Source of the DNA: Actinoplanes aureus
GTDB taxonomy: Bacteria; Actinomycetota; Actinomycetes; Mycobacteriales; Micromonosporaceae
Assembly (NCBI RefSeq): GCF_015704865.1
Contig: NZ_JADQTO010000018.1
Location: 62,001-126,000 of the forward strand
Length of the DNA stretch: 64,000 nucleotides
Reading direction: 5' to 3'
Each line of letters opens with the position of its first letter. The first letter of the stretch is position 1. The notes under the pieces are model-generated. The model did not search any database. It was not told the origin of the DNA and saw only the letters and a program-made list of their open reading frames with translations. The position numbers and the translations under genes were made by a program. Below, piece after piece: positions 1 through 8,422 of this stretch.

Positions 1-235
1 ACCGGCGGCGCAGCCGGGCGCCGGCGATGACGGCCAGCGCCGACTGCAGGTGGCTGGTGACGGCGCGGCAGCCGAGGCCGGCCGCCATCGTGACCGCCCA
101 CGCGGCGATCACCGTGCCGGTGAGCTCGCCGGCGAATGTGGCGCCGCCCAGGATGATCCAGGAGTAGAGGAACAGACCGTACTGGCCGGCGTGTGCGACC
201 AGGACGGCGGCGAGGAGCGCGACCAGGCGGGTCAT
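1..235 (-). CDS. ABC half-transporter, N-terminal membrane part (cut by window edge)
   Basis: Only the first 78 codons are inside the window. The ATG overlaps the TGA of the C39-ABC gene (ATGA), so translation is probably coupled. The visible protein starts MTRLVALLAA and is strongly hydrophobic, with two membrane segments separated by a short loop (about residues 5-30 and 40-62), followed by an Arg-rich stretch. This is the usual layout of the first helices of an ABC exporter membrane domain. Two adjacent ABC exporters are common in lanthipeptide and other bacteriocin operons. The nucleotide-binding domain must lie left of the window, so assignment rests on context and hydrophobicity. Confidence 0.6.
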   Translation of the reverse strand, partial: MTRLVALLAAVLVAHAGQYGLFLYSWIILGGATFAGELTGTVIAAWAVTMAAGLGCRAVTSHLQSALAVIAGARLRRR

Positions 236-2772
236 CGTGTGCCGCCCAGGGTGATCCGCCGCCAGGACGGGTCCCGGAAGCGGTCGGCGACGGCCTGCTC
301 GGCGTCCAGCAGGCCGCGCAGGTACGAATCGGGCTTGCCGGCGAGCGCCTCGGGATTGTCGTCCTCCACGATCCGCCCGTCCGCCACCACCAGGACCCGG
401 TCGAAGTCGAGGGCGTCGGCGACGTCGTGGGTGACGTACAGCAGGGTCGCCGCCGGCCACCAGCGGCGGGCCCGGCGCAGCAGGTCGCGGCGCTGGTCAC
501 GGCCGAGGCCGCGGAACGGTTCGTCGAGCACCGCGAGGCGTACGCCGGAGCGCAGCCGTGCCCGGGCCAGCCGGACCCGCTGAGCCTCCCCGCCGGAGAG
601 CAGGCCGCCGCGTTCGCCGAGCGGCCCGCTCCTCCCCGCGGCGACCTCGGTCAGGTAGGTGTCGTCCAGGACCTCCTCCGGTACGCCGGCGCCGGGAGCG
701 CCGCCGTAGGTGAGGTTGTCGGCGAGCGAGCGGTTCCAGAGCGTGACGGTGGGATCCACCCAGGCGGTGTGCCGGCGCAACCACGCCAGGTTTCCGGCGT
801 CCAGCGGCGCCCCGTCCACGAGCACCCGGCCCCGCGCGGGCCGGTGCCAGCCGAGCAGGAGCCCGGCCAGGGTGGACTTGCCCGAGCCCGAGCGGCCCAC
901 CACCGCCACCTGGGAGCCGGCCGGTATCGACAGGCCGGCCACCGACAGGACCGGCTGACCGCCGGACACCACCTCGACGCCGCTCAGGTGTACCGCCACG
1001 CCGGTCCCGCCGTGACGGGCCGGCGTCGGCGTGTGCTCGACCGGGGTGGCGAAGGGTTCGATCGCCCGCAGCACCGCGCCCCGGTAGGACGGGTACCGCC
1101 GCACGAGCGCGCCGAGTTGCTGGCCGAGCGCGGGCAGCCCCACCGCCCAGTAGGCCAGCAGCAGGAACATCGCCGGATCGGACACCCGGTCGTGCGCGGC
1201 GGTCAGCAGCCAGGCGGTGCACGCGAGGCCGGCACCCGCCTGCACGAGCTCGGCGGTGAGCGCTGTGCGGTGCACCGCGCGTACGGCGGAGGCCCAGGCG
1301 CCGAGCATGCGGCCGTGTTCGCCCTCGATGAGCCGGCCGGCGCGGTGCGCGCGGATCGGCACGACACCGATCAGAGCGTCCAGGTAGAACCGGGCTACCG
1401 CGCCGACGTGCGTACGCCGGCGCAGGTCACGTTCGGCCTGCGCGGGAAGCAGCACCAGACCGGCCGCGGCGCTCGCCAGCACGGCGATCGACGCGGGTAG
1501 CGCGCTGCCGGGATCGATCACCGCGATGACCACCGGGAGCAGCACCAGCAGGGTGCCCAGGCGGGCGGTGTCCAGGGCGAGCAGCGGCAGCTCACGGAGC
1601 CGGTGCAGCCGGTGTGCCCGCTCGGCGAGGTCGGACAGCGGGCGGCTGTTCAGGTAGCGGTCCGGCAGGTCGGGCAGGCGGCGCAGCAGACCGGCCCGCA
1701 GCGCGGTCTCCAGGCGGCGGCCCACGCCGGCCGCCGCGGCGAGCAGGGCACCGTCCAGGATCAGCAGGATTGTGGCGAGTGCCAGCAGGGCGGCGAGGGT
1801 CCAGCCGGGCGCGGGCCCTGGAGAGATCAGCGTACGCATCAGCACCGCCTCGGCCAGCACGCCGGCGGTGGCCGCGACCGCACCGACTCCGATGGCGGCG
1901 AGCCGGTGCCCGGAACCGCGCAGCCAGTCGCGCAGGAAGCGGCCGGGGCCGGGGTCGCGCTGGGTGAGCGCCGCCCGCAGGTCGGCGGGCAACTCGTCGG
2001 GGGCGGGTGGCTGTGCGGTGCGGCCGGGCGCCCGTACCAGCACGGCGCCGCGGATCGTGACGGCGCCGGGGTCGCCGGGCGTGCGGCGGGCGAACCAGTG
2101 CCGCTGGTCGACGGCTCCGGGCTCGGCGACCAGCCGGGCGATCTCGCCGGCCGCGGCGTGGCGGCGGAACCCGCCTGCACCGGCCTGGCGTACGGCGGCG
2201 TCCAGCGCGGCAAGGGCATGCCAGCCGGGCGCGTCGCCCGCCGCGGCGACGAGCGCCTCGGCAGACGAAGCCGGTACGCCCAGCCGGTCCAGCTGGCGCA
2301 GCAGCGGCCGCCGCAGCGCGTCCGAGCGCGCCCAGGCCTCGAACGCCTCGGCGCCGACGGCGAACTCGTGCACGTGGACGTCGCCGAGGAACCGCCGGAC
2401 CGGCACCCAGGTACGCCCGGCCGCCGGATCCATGACCTGCAACACGCCGCCGTGCCGCCGCCAGGCCACCACGAAGTGGGTGAGCCCGGACGGCTGCCGG
2501 GTGACCACGATCGCGGGCAGCGCGCCGGCCTCCGGCAGCGCCAGATGGTCGACCGGCATCATCACCTGCTCGGCGTCCAGGCCGAGCAGGGCGGCCGCGT
2601 CCTGCACCGCGTCGATCGAGGTGCCGTCGACGTCGGTCTGGCAGGCGTCGCGCAGGCGGGCGTAGCTCGCCCGGACGCCGTACCCGCCGAGCAGGCAGGC
2701 CAGCGCCGCGGGACCGCAGTCCATGCCGGAGGTCTGCACCACCTCCGGCGCCAGGAACCGGCGCGCGCCCAC
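232..2772 (-). CDS. Peptidase C39-containing ABC exporter (peptide processing and export)
   Basis: 846 aa, GTG start four bases after the TPR gene stop. Residues 1-130 form a C39 cysteine protease domain with Q13, C19 (in MDCGPAAL), H99 (in LTHFVVAW) and D115 (in VMDPAAGR), so the catalytic set is intact. Such domains cut leader peptides after Gly-Gly-like sites while the transporter exports the product. The membrane domain spans about 290-560. The ATPase domain has Walker A GRSGSGKST near 630, signature LSGGEAQR near 725 and Walker B LAVLDEPF near 749. About 150 residues between peptidase and membrane domain (130-290) are an unusual addition; common family members are near 700 aa. The likely substrate is the repeat peptide encoded just upstream. 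Confidence 0.88.
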   Translation of the reverse strand: MGARRFLAPEVVQTSGMDCGPAALACLLGGYGVRASYARLRDACQTDVDGTSIDAVQDAAALLGLDAEQVMMPVDHLALPEAGALPAIVVTRQPSGLTHFVVAWRRHGGVLQVMDPAAGRTWVPVRRFLGDVHVHEFAVGAEAFEAWARSDALRRPLLRQLDRLGVPASSAEALVAAAGDAPGWHALAALDAAVRQAGAGGFRRHAAAGEIARLVAEPGAVDQRHWFARRTPGDPGAVTIRGAVLVRAPGRTAQPPAPDELPADLRAALTQRDPGPGRFLRDWLRGSGHRLAAIGVGAVAATAGVLAEAVLMRTLISPGPAPGWTLAALLALATILLILDGALLAAAAGVGRRLETALRAGLLRRLPDLPDRYLNSRPLSDLAERAHRLHRLRELPLLALDTARLGTLLVLLPVVIAVIDPGSALPASIAVLASAAAGLVLLPAQAERDLRRRTHVGAVARFYLDALIGVVPIRAHRAGRLIEGEHGRMLGAWASAVRAVHRTALTAELVQAGAGLACTAWLLTAAHDRVSDPAMFLLLAYWAVGLPALGQQLGALVRRYPSYRGAVLRAIEPFATPVEHTPTPARHGGTGVAVHLSGVEVVSGGQPVLSVAGLSIPAGSQVAVVGRSGSGKSTLAGLLLGWHRPARGRVLVDGAPLDAGNLAWLRRHTAWVDPTVTLWNRSLADNLTYGGAPGAGVPEEVLDDTYLTEVAAGRSGPLGERGGLLSGGEAQRVRLARARLRSGVRLAVLDEPFRGLGRDQRRDLLRRARRWWPAATLLYVTHDVADALDFDRVLVVADGRIVEDDNPEALAGKPDSYLRGLLDAEQAVADRFRDPSWRRITLGGTR

Positions 2773-2776
2773 CGGG

Positions 2777-3865
2777 TCAGGCCGCCGATCCGACGGTCAG
2801 CGCGGCGAGGTTGGCGGCGGCGGCCGTCACCGCCGGGTGCTCCGGCGCGAGCGCCGCCGACAGGACGTGGTGCGCGGCGGCGGACAGCTCGGTGGCGGAG
2901 GCCAGGTCGCCCCGGTCGGCGAGCACGGTCGCCAGGTTGTTCAGGGTGAGGCCGACCTCGGGGTGGGCCGGCCCGAGCGTACGGCGCTTGCCGTCCAGCG
3001 CCCGCCGGTAGAGGCCCTCGGCCCGCGCGAGAGCACCGCTGGCGGCCGTCACGGCGGCCAGGTTGTGCAGGTTGACCACGACCTCGTAGTGATCGTCGCC
3101 GTAGCGGGCGGCGAAGTAGTCGACCGCGCGGCGCAGCAGCGGCTCCGCCTCGGCGAACCTGCCCTGCTCCTGCAACAGGGCGGCCAGGTGGGCCTCGTCG
3201 GCGACGACCACCGGATGATCGGCCGGGAACGCCGCCCGGTTCAGCTCCAGCGACCGCCGGGCGTACGGCTCACCGTCGGCGGCGCGCCCGCGGCTGTGTG
3301 CCAGGCCGGCCAGGTTGTGGAACAGCCCGGCCAGCCGCGGGTCGTCCGGCCCGTACGCGTCGCTCAGCACGGTCAGCGCCCGGCGGTAGTACACCTCGGC
3401 GTCGTCGAACCGGCCGGCGAACTTGCACAGGATGCCGATCTCGTTCCAGATCGACGCCAGCTCCACCTCGGCGTACTCCGGCGCGGCGATCGCGAGCGCC
3501 GCCTCGTACACCTCGCCGGCCGCGGCGTAGCGGCCCTGCCGGCGCAGGTTGCCGGCCAGGCCGGAAAGCGCTTGAATCTCCAGCCGCAACAGGTCGCCGC
3601 CGGTGTCCGGCAGCGCCGACATCACCGTGACGGCCCGCCGGTGGCACGCCTCGGCGGCGGCGTGATCGCCCAGCTCGTCGTGGGCCGTGCCGAGCGCGGT
3701 GAGCACGTTCGCCACGTCGGGGTGGCCCGCGCCGGCGTGCTCCTCGAGCAGCGCCAGCGCGCGCCGGCACAGCCGCACGGCCTCCGGGTAGCGGTGATCT
3801 GCGGACGCCGCCAGGGCGCGCTCGTGCAGCGCGATCGCGTCGCCGATCGGATCCGGAACGGTCAT
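2777..3865 (-). CDS. Tetratricopeptide repeat (kinesin-light-chain type) protein
   Basis: 362 aa from an ATG preceded by GGAGA at about nine bases. A GTG at 3892 would add nine residues and lies almost against the peptide gene stop, so it is a possible alternative. The protein is a run of roughly 42-residue TPR units, each with an A-x-x-x-x-x-x-A-L helix pair and HP-x-V/T-A motifs such as HPDVANVLTALG, DPRLAGLFHNLAG and HPEVGLTLNNLAT. There is no signal peptide or catalytic domain. TPR arrays bind other proteins or peptides, and its place between a peptide gene and its exporter suggests a scaffold or chaperone for the peptide. That role is inference. Confidence 0.8.
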   Translation of the reverse strand: MTVPDPIGDAIALHERALAASADHRYPEAVRLCRRALALLEEHAGAGHPDVANVLTALGTAHDELGDHAAAEACHRRAVTVMSALPDTGGDLLRLEIQALSGLAGNLRRQGRYAAAGEVYEAALAIAAPEYAEVELASIWNEIGILCKFAGRFDDAEVYYRRALTVLSDAYGPDDPRLAGLFHNLAGLAHSRGRAADGEPYARRSLELNRAAFPADHPVVVADEAHLAALLQEQGRFAEAEPLLRRAVDYFAARYGDDHYEVVVNLHNLAAVTAASGALARAEGLYRRALDGKRRTLGPAHPEVGLTLNNLATVLADRGDLASATELSAAAHHVLSAALAPEHPAVTAAAANLAALTVGSAA

Positions 3866-3895
3866 CAGGCTTGTCTCCGCCACCCGGTGCACCGG

Positions 3896-4180
3896 TCAGC
3901 CCAGCCGCGCGACGGTCTGGCTGTGCTGCTGACTCTGGTATCCGCCGTTCCGGCCGGCCCGGACCTGGGTCCGGACGTGCAGGGCCTGGCTGTGCTGCTG
4001 ACTCTGGTAGCCCTCGTCGTTCCGGCCGGCCCGGATCCGGGTCCGGACGGTCAGCGCCTGGCTGTGCTGCTGGGACTCGTAGCCCTCATCGGCTTTGCCG
4101 GCACGCACCCGGGTACGGACGACGAGACCCGGCTTGACCGCCTCGCTCGCGTCCTCTGGCTTCTTGTTCGTCTTCGACAC
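3896..4180 (-). CDS. Candidate multi-core RiPP precursor peptide with three tandem repeats
   Basis: 94 aa, GTG start with GAAGGGG placed five to six bases upstream. A charged N-terminal segment (1-20, rich in Lys, Glu, Asp and Ser) is followed by three repeats of V-R-T-R-(V/I)-R-A-G-x-x-(D-E)-G-Y-x-S-Q-Q-H-S-Q at residues 21-44, 45-68 and 69-91. The third copy is one residue shorter. Each unit has a basic RAG block that could be a C39-type cut site, then a Tyr- and His-containing core ending SQQHSQ. There is no Cys, which excludes lanthionine and thiazole chemistry from Cys. Its position directly before a TPR protein and a C39 exporter supports a secreted, processed peptide. No known RiPP class was recognised and no modifying enzyme is inside the window. 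Confidence 0.7.
   Translation of the reverse strand: MSKTNKKPEDASEAVKPGLVVRTRVRAGKADEGYESQQHSQALTVRTRIRAGRNDEGYQSQQHSQALHVRTQVRAGRNGGYQSQQHSQTVARLG
3908..4120 (-). repeat. Three tandem 72/72/69-nt coding repeats
   Basis: Repeat 1 is 4049-4120, repeat 2 is 3977-4048 and repeat 3 is 3908-3976, all inside the peptide gene and in frame. The stretch encoding SQQHSQ is nearly identical at nucleotide level in all copies, while the RAG-proximal part varies more. Copy 3 lacks one codon (GG in place of DEG). Confidence 0.9.
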
Positions 4181-4228
4181 GGTGATTCCCCTTCGGGTGA
4201 TCGGGATGCGGCAGCAGTTTCAGCGATC

Positions 4229-4603
4229 TCACTTGCAGCTCACTGGCAGCCGGTCCTCGGCGGCGCAGTGCCGGTCCACCAGCCGGCGTACCCGCACCAC
4301 CCGGTCGGTGAGGACGCCGGCGCCGGTGCCGTGTGCGGTGACGAACGCGGCCTGCTCGTCGGCGCGGCTCATGGCCACCCGTAGCTGGGCGTGGCCGATC
4401 TGCACGGCGGCCGCCCACCCGGGCAGGGCCGGGTCGCTCCAGCGCCGGATGTGCTGGGCCAGGTGGCCGGAGAGGACCGTCCAGGACCGCGCCAGGTCGG
4501 CGCCCCGGTCGAGGTCTGCCGGGTCCAGGTCGTCGAGCGCGTCGGCCAGTCGCGCGAGGTCTCGTCGTACCGCGTGGTCGACGTACCGGGCGTCAGTGTC
4601 CAT
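4229..4603 (-). CDS. Small helical protein of unknown function, first gene of the peptide operon
   Basis: 124 aa, ATG start and no strong ribosome binding site. The sequence is mostly amphipathic helix with Asp/Arg-rich segments and several His residues (HLAQHIRRW, GHAQLR, DRHCAAED) in a spacing loosely like a four-helix metal-binding bundle. No family was recognised, and the hemerythrin-like idea is only a resemblance. It lies 48 bases upstream of the repeat-peptide gene on the same strand and probably shares its transcript. A role in maturation of, or immunity to, the peptide is possible but unsupported by any motif. Confidence 0.55.
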   Translation of the reverse strand: MDTDARYVDHAVRRDLARLADALDDLDPADLDRGADLARSWTVLSGHLAQHIRRWSDPALPGWAAAVQIGHAQLRVAMSRADEQAAFVTAHGTGAGVLTDRVVRVRRLVDRHCAAEDRLPVSCK

Positions 4604-4633
4604 GCGCGGACTGTCTCAGCGGGCAATGGCAAT

Positions 4634-4652
4634 CGGCTTGCAGGCGGCTTGC
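4634..4652. promoter_or_regulatory. 11-bp-period direct repeat, candidate SARP operator
   Basis: CGGCTTGC occurs at 4634-4641 and again at 4645-4652, exactly 11 bp apart. It sits in the 100-bp gap between the divergent peptide operon and the SARP/BTAD regulator. SARP-type winged-helix domains are known to bind short direct repeats with one-helical-turn spacing. The regulator assignment is inference. Confidence 0.45.
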
Positions 4653-4703
4653 GGCGGCCGGACGGCCGACGCGCCGAGCGGTTGATCTTGTGAGAATTCC
4701 GGG

Positions 4704-7499
4704 GTGACGCCGGCAGGTATCGAACTCAGCGTGGGCGTGCTCGGAACGCTCGTCGTCCGGGCCGGCGGACAGGAGCAGGTGCTCGGCGGGCCTTCGGGCC
4801 GCATCGTCGTGCAGCGGCTCATCGTGGCCGGCGGTGACGTGGTCGCCGTGGACACGCTCATCGACGACGTGTGGGCCGGCGCCGCGCCGCCGACCGCGGT
4901 CGCGACGCTGCACGGGTACGTCTCGCGCCTGCGCCGGGTGCTCGAGCCCGGGCGGCGGCCCCGCGACGCGGCTCAGGTGCTGGTGCGGCTGGGCTCCGGG
5001 TACGCGTTGCGGCTCCCGGACGGCGTGCTGGACAGCGAACGGTTCGCCCGGCTGGCCCAGCAGGGCAGCGACCGCCTCGCCGGTGGTGACCCCGAGGGTG
5101 CCCTCGAGGTGCTCGACCGGGCGCTGGCGTTGTGGCGGGGCCCGGCGTACGCCGACTGCGCGGATCGCGCGTTCGCCCAGCCGGAGGTGAACCGCCTGAC
5201 CGAGCTGCGGGTCTCCGCGACCGAGAACCAGCTCGCCGCGATGGCGGAACTCGGACGGCACGACGCCGCGGCGGCCGCGCTGGAGGCGTACACGAAAGCT
5301 CATCCGTTGCGCGAACGCGGCTGGGAGCTGCTCGCCCTCACCCTGTACCGGCAGGGCCGGCAGGGCGACGCGCTCGCCGCGCTGCGCACGGCGCGGCAGC
5401 ACCTCTCCGAGGAATTGGGCGTCGACCCCGGGCCCGGCATCGTGGCGCTACAGGCGGCGATCCTCGGTCAGGATCCGGCGCTGCTGCCGGCGGCGCGGCC
5501 GACCGCGGCCGGTCCGCGCGGCAATCTGCCGGCGCGCCGGTCGTCGCTGGTGGGTCGCACCGACGAGCTGCGTACGGTGGACCGCCTGCTCCGCCGGCAC
5601 CGCCTGGTGACCCTGCTCGGACCGGGCGGCATGGGCAAGACCCGCCTAGCCGTGGAGCTCGCGCGCTCACGCGACGACAGCGACGGCCCGTGGCTGGTGG
5701 AACTCGCCGGCCTGCACGACGCCGCGCTGCTCGCCGAGACGGTGGCGAAGGCCGTCGGGGTGACGGCCGGCGACGTGGCCACCCTCGCCGGCGTGCTGCG
5801 CGAGCGGCGCACCCTGGTCGTGCTCGACAACTGCGAGCACCTGGTGGAGCACGTCGCGCCGTTCGTGGAGGAGCTGCTCGGCGCCTGCCCGGACCTGCGG
5901 GTGCTGGCCACCAGCCGGGAGGCGCTGGACGCCGAGGGGGAGCACGCGTACGAGGTGCCGCCGCTGGCCGCGGACGACGCCGTCCGGCTGTTCGTGGAAC
6001 GGGCCGGCGCCGTGGTTCCGGACTTCTCGCCGGAAGCGGGCGAACGGCCGGTGCTGGACCGGCTGTGTGCGGACCTCGACGGGATGCCGCTGCCGATCGA
6101 GCTCGCCGCCGGGCAGTGCAAGGTGCTGTCCCTCGGCGAGATGGTCGGCCTGATCGACGACCGGTTCACGCTGTTGCGCGGCGGCCGGCGGGCCAACACC
6201 CGGCACGCGACCATGCGTTCCGCGGTGGAGTGGTCGTACGACCTGCTCACCGCCGACGAGCGGGAGGTGTTCCAGGCGCTGGCGATCTTCGAGGGCGGCT
6301 TCCAGCTCGACGCGGCCGGTCAGGTCAGCGGGCGCGCCGACATCGTGGTGCAGCTGAGCAGCCTGGTCGCCAAGTCGATGGTGACCGTGGTCGGCGGCGA
6401 TCCGCGGCGCTACCGGATGCTGGAGACGCTGCGCCAGTACGCCGCCGAGCGCACCGAACCGGCGCGCCGGGCCCGGCTGATCGAGCGGCACGTGGCCTGG
6501 GTGCGTTCGCTGTCGGAGGCGACCGCCGGGGCGCTGCTGGGCGCCGAGTGGACCGGGCGGCTCAACGACGAGAGCGCGAACATCCGGGCCGCCCTGGACA
6601 ACGCCGGTGACCCGGCCGCGGTGCTGCACATCGCGACCGGGTTCTACTGGTTCTGGTACCGGGAGGGACATGTGGCCGAGGGGTTGCGGTACCTCGAGCC
6701 GGGTCTGGCGTACTGGGCGGGCGAGGACCGCCCGGACGCCCCGGATCACGGCGTCCGGGCCCGTGCCGCCCTGGGCCTGGCGCTGCTGTATTACCTGGCC
6801 GGTTCGCTGGACCGGGTGGGGGAGTCGTTGCAGCGAGCCGGTGAGCACGCGGCGCTGAGCGGCAGCGGCGTCGTGCAGGGTCAGGTGCTGGCCACGGTGT
6901 CGTACTTCGAGGCCCGTTCGGCGCAGGTCCCGGCCGCCCGGGAACACGCCGGCCAGGCTCTGCTGCTGGCCCGTGCGTTCGGCCGGATCGACCTGGAGGC
7001 CGAGGTGCTGATGGTGCTGGGCGAGGTGGAGCGCCAGGACGGCCACCTCGACGAGGCGGCGGATCGGCTGCGCGAGGCGCAGGCACGGGCCGAGGCGTGC
7101 GGGTACGCGTGGGTGACGGTCTCCTCGCAGTGGATCCACGCCAAGGTCGAGATCGCCCGGTGCCGCTGGGAACCGGCGCAGGACCTGCTGCTGCGCTCGG
7201 TCGAGGGCTGCTACGCCGGTTCCGACACGACGTCCTGGCTGGTCGGCATCGCGACGCTCAGTCATGTGCTGCACGAGCGTGGCCGTACGCCCGACGCGGC
7301 CGAGCTGGCCGGCATCGTGCAGTGGCAGGGCTCGCGGGTGGGCTTCTCGCCGTACGCCATGGATCCGGAACTGGCCGCCTACCGGGAACGGCTGCACGCC
7401 GCCCTGACGCCGGTGGAGCTGGCGGCCGCGGGCGAGCTGGCGTACGGGATGTCGCGAGCGGAGGTCATGGACCGGGTCCGGAAGCTGGCGGCCGGCTGA
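4704..7499 (+). CDS. SARP/BTAD-type transcriptional regulator with ATPase and TPR domains
   Basis: 931 aa, GTG start. Residues 1-100 are an OmpR-like winged helix (ending in GSGYALRLPDG), 105-250 a bacterial transcriptional activation domain (REGW-like block RERGWELLALTLY), then an AAA/NB-ARC ATPase with Walker A GPGGMGKTRLA near 307 and the LPIELAAGQ motif near 465. The C-terminal 350 residues are TPR-like helices. Large regulators of this build control secondary metabolite or peptide clusters. It is divergent from the repeat-peptide operon, with an 11-bp-period repeat between them, so it probably controls that operon and possibly itself. Confidence 0.85.
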   Translation: MTPAGIELSVGVLGTLVVRAGGQEQVLGGPSGRIVVQRLIVAGGDVVAVDTLIDDVWAGAAPPTAVATLHGYVSRLRRVLEPGRRPRDAAQVLVRLGSGYALRLPDGVLDSERFARLAQQGSDRLAGGDPEGALEVLDRALALWRGPAYADCADRAFAQPEVNRLTELRVSATENQLAAMAELGRHDAAAAALEAYTKAHPLRERGWELLALTLYRQGRQGDALAALRTARQHLSEELGVDPGPGIVALQAAILGQDPALLPAARPTAAGPRGNLPARRSSLVGRTDELRTVDRLLRRHRLVTLLGPGGMGKTRLAVELARSRDDSDGPWLVELAGLHDAALLAETVAKAVGVTAGDVATLAGVLRERRTLVVLDNCEHLVEHVAPFVEELLGACPDLRVLATSREALDAEGEHAYEVPPLAADDAVRLFVERAGAVVPDFSPEAGERPVLDRLCADLDGMPLPIELAAGQCKVLSLGEMVGLIDDRFTLLRGGRRANTRHATMRSAVEWSYDLLTADEREVFQALAIFEGGFQLDAAGQVSGRADIVVQLSSLVAKSMVTVVGGDPRRYRMLETLRQYAAERTEPARRARLIERHVAWVRSLSEATAGALLGAEWTGRLNDESANIRAALDNAGDPAAVLHIATGFYWFWYREGHVAEGLRYLEPGLAYWAGEDRPDAPDHGVRARAALGLALLYYLAGSLDRVGESLQRAGEHAALSGSGVVQGQVLATVSYFEARSAQVPAAREHAGQALLLARAFGRIDLEAEVLMVLGEVERQDGHLDEAADRLREAQARAEACGYAWVTVSSQWIHAKVEIARCRWEPAQDLLLRSVEGCYAGSDTTSWLVGIATLSHVLHERGRTPDAAELAGIVQWQGSRVGFSPYAMDPELAAYRERLHAALTPVELAAAGELAYGMSRAEVMDRVRKLAAG

Positions 7500-7515
7500 C
7501 GCCAGCAAGGCCCCG

Positions 7516-8331
7516 TCAGTCGACGAGTGCGCCGCTGGACAGGTTGGCGATCGTGCCGGTCATGGCGCCGGCTCGATCCGAGGCCAGGAACGCGGCCGTC
7601 TCCGCAACTTCGGAGAGCGTGGGCAGCCTCTTCAGCAGCGTGCCCTGGGCCATCGCCCCGCCGTCGAGCAGTTCCTGGACCGATGACGCCCCGGCCGCTG
7701 CCGCGGTCTGCTTGAACAGGTCTGTGGTGTAGGAACCCGCTGCCGGCGCGTCGACGACGGCGTGCGGGCGGATGCCGATCACCCGGATGTTGCCGGGTGC
7801 CAGCTCCGCGGCCAGCAGCCGGGAGAAGGCCTCCTTGCCGGCCGCGCTCACGCCGTGCCCCAGGATGCCGCCCACCGCCAGTTTGGAACCCGGCTCGGAC
7901 AGGGTCAGGATGACGCCGGGACGCTCGCCGCCCATGTGCCGTGCCACCGCCTTGCTGGTGATGAACAGCGCGCGCAGGAAGCCGTCGATCGGCCGCATGA
8001 ACTCCTCAAGCGACAGGTCCGCCAGCAGAGTCCCCTGGTCGTGCGGGAAGCTCACGGCGTTGACGGCGATGTCGATGCCGCCGGCCGTCGCCGCGACCGC
8101 GTCGGCGTGCTTCTCGACCGCCTGTTCGTCGAGGACGTCGACCAGCGCGGTGTCGACCTTTCCGCCGGTGGCGCCGATGTCGCGCGCCACGGCGTCGAGC
8201 TTCGCCGGTGTCCGCCCGGCGATGAAGACCCTCGCGCCCTCCCGGGCGAACACCCGTGCGACAGCGCCGCCGATAGCGCCCCCGCCTCCGTAGATCACAG
8301 CGTTCTTGTCCTCGAGCAGTAAGGCACTCAT
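7516..8331 (-). CDS. Short-chain dehydrogenase/reductase-like protein lacking the usual catalytic Tyr
   Basis: 271 aa from an ATG with GGAGAGGA nearby; in-frame upstream Met codons are less likely. The N-terminal Rossmann motif is GGGGAIGG at about 14-21 (VIYGGGGAIGGAVARVF), and the NAVSFPHD and LTLSEPGS segments match SDR strands 4 and 5. The expected Tyr-x-x-x-Lys motif reads S-A-A-G-K (GHGVSAAGKEAF), so the catalytic Tyr seems absent. It may be a divergent reductase or a non-catalytic NAD(P)-binding protein. It is divergent from an HxlR regulator, an arrangement typical of redox- or quinone-responsive pairs. Confidence 0.8.
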   Translation of the reverse strand: MSALLLEDKNAVIYGGGGAIGGAVARVFAREGARVFIAGRTPAKLDAVARDIGATGGKVDTALVDVLDEQAVEKHADAVAATAGGIDIAVNAVSFPHDQGTLLADLSLEEFMRPIDGFLRALFITSKAVARHMGGERPGVILTLSEPGSKLAVGGILGHGVSAAGKEAFSRLLAAELAPGNIRVIGIRPHAVVDAPAAGSYTTDLFKQTAAAAGASSVQELLDGGAMAQGTLLKRLPTLSEVAETAAFLASDRAGAMTGTIANLSSGALVD

Positions 8332-8361
8332 GTGTGTCCTCTCCATGCGCCGGGCAACTAG

Positions 8362-8390
8362 TAGCAAAACCTAACCACAGTAGGTTGCTA
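8362..8390. promoter_or_regulatory. Palindromic operator between SDR and HxlR genes
   Basis: TAGCAAAACCTA at 8362-8373 faces TAGGTTGCTA at 8381-8390. The inner AACCTA/TAGGTT arms match perfectly across seven bases, and the outer TAGC/GCTA arms match with a two-base insertion on the left. The site lies centrally in the 91-bp divergent intergenic region and is AT-rich compared with its surroundings. It is the likely HxlR binding site. Confidence 0.6.
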
Positions 8391-8422
8391 AAAACAACCG
8401 AGCGCTGTGGTAATTTCTGACG

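Noticed and set aside
3896..4180. Repeat peptide as a lanthipeptide or thiopeptide precursor
   Set aside because: The peptide has no Cys and few Thr; no LanB, LanC, LanM or YcaO gene is in the window.
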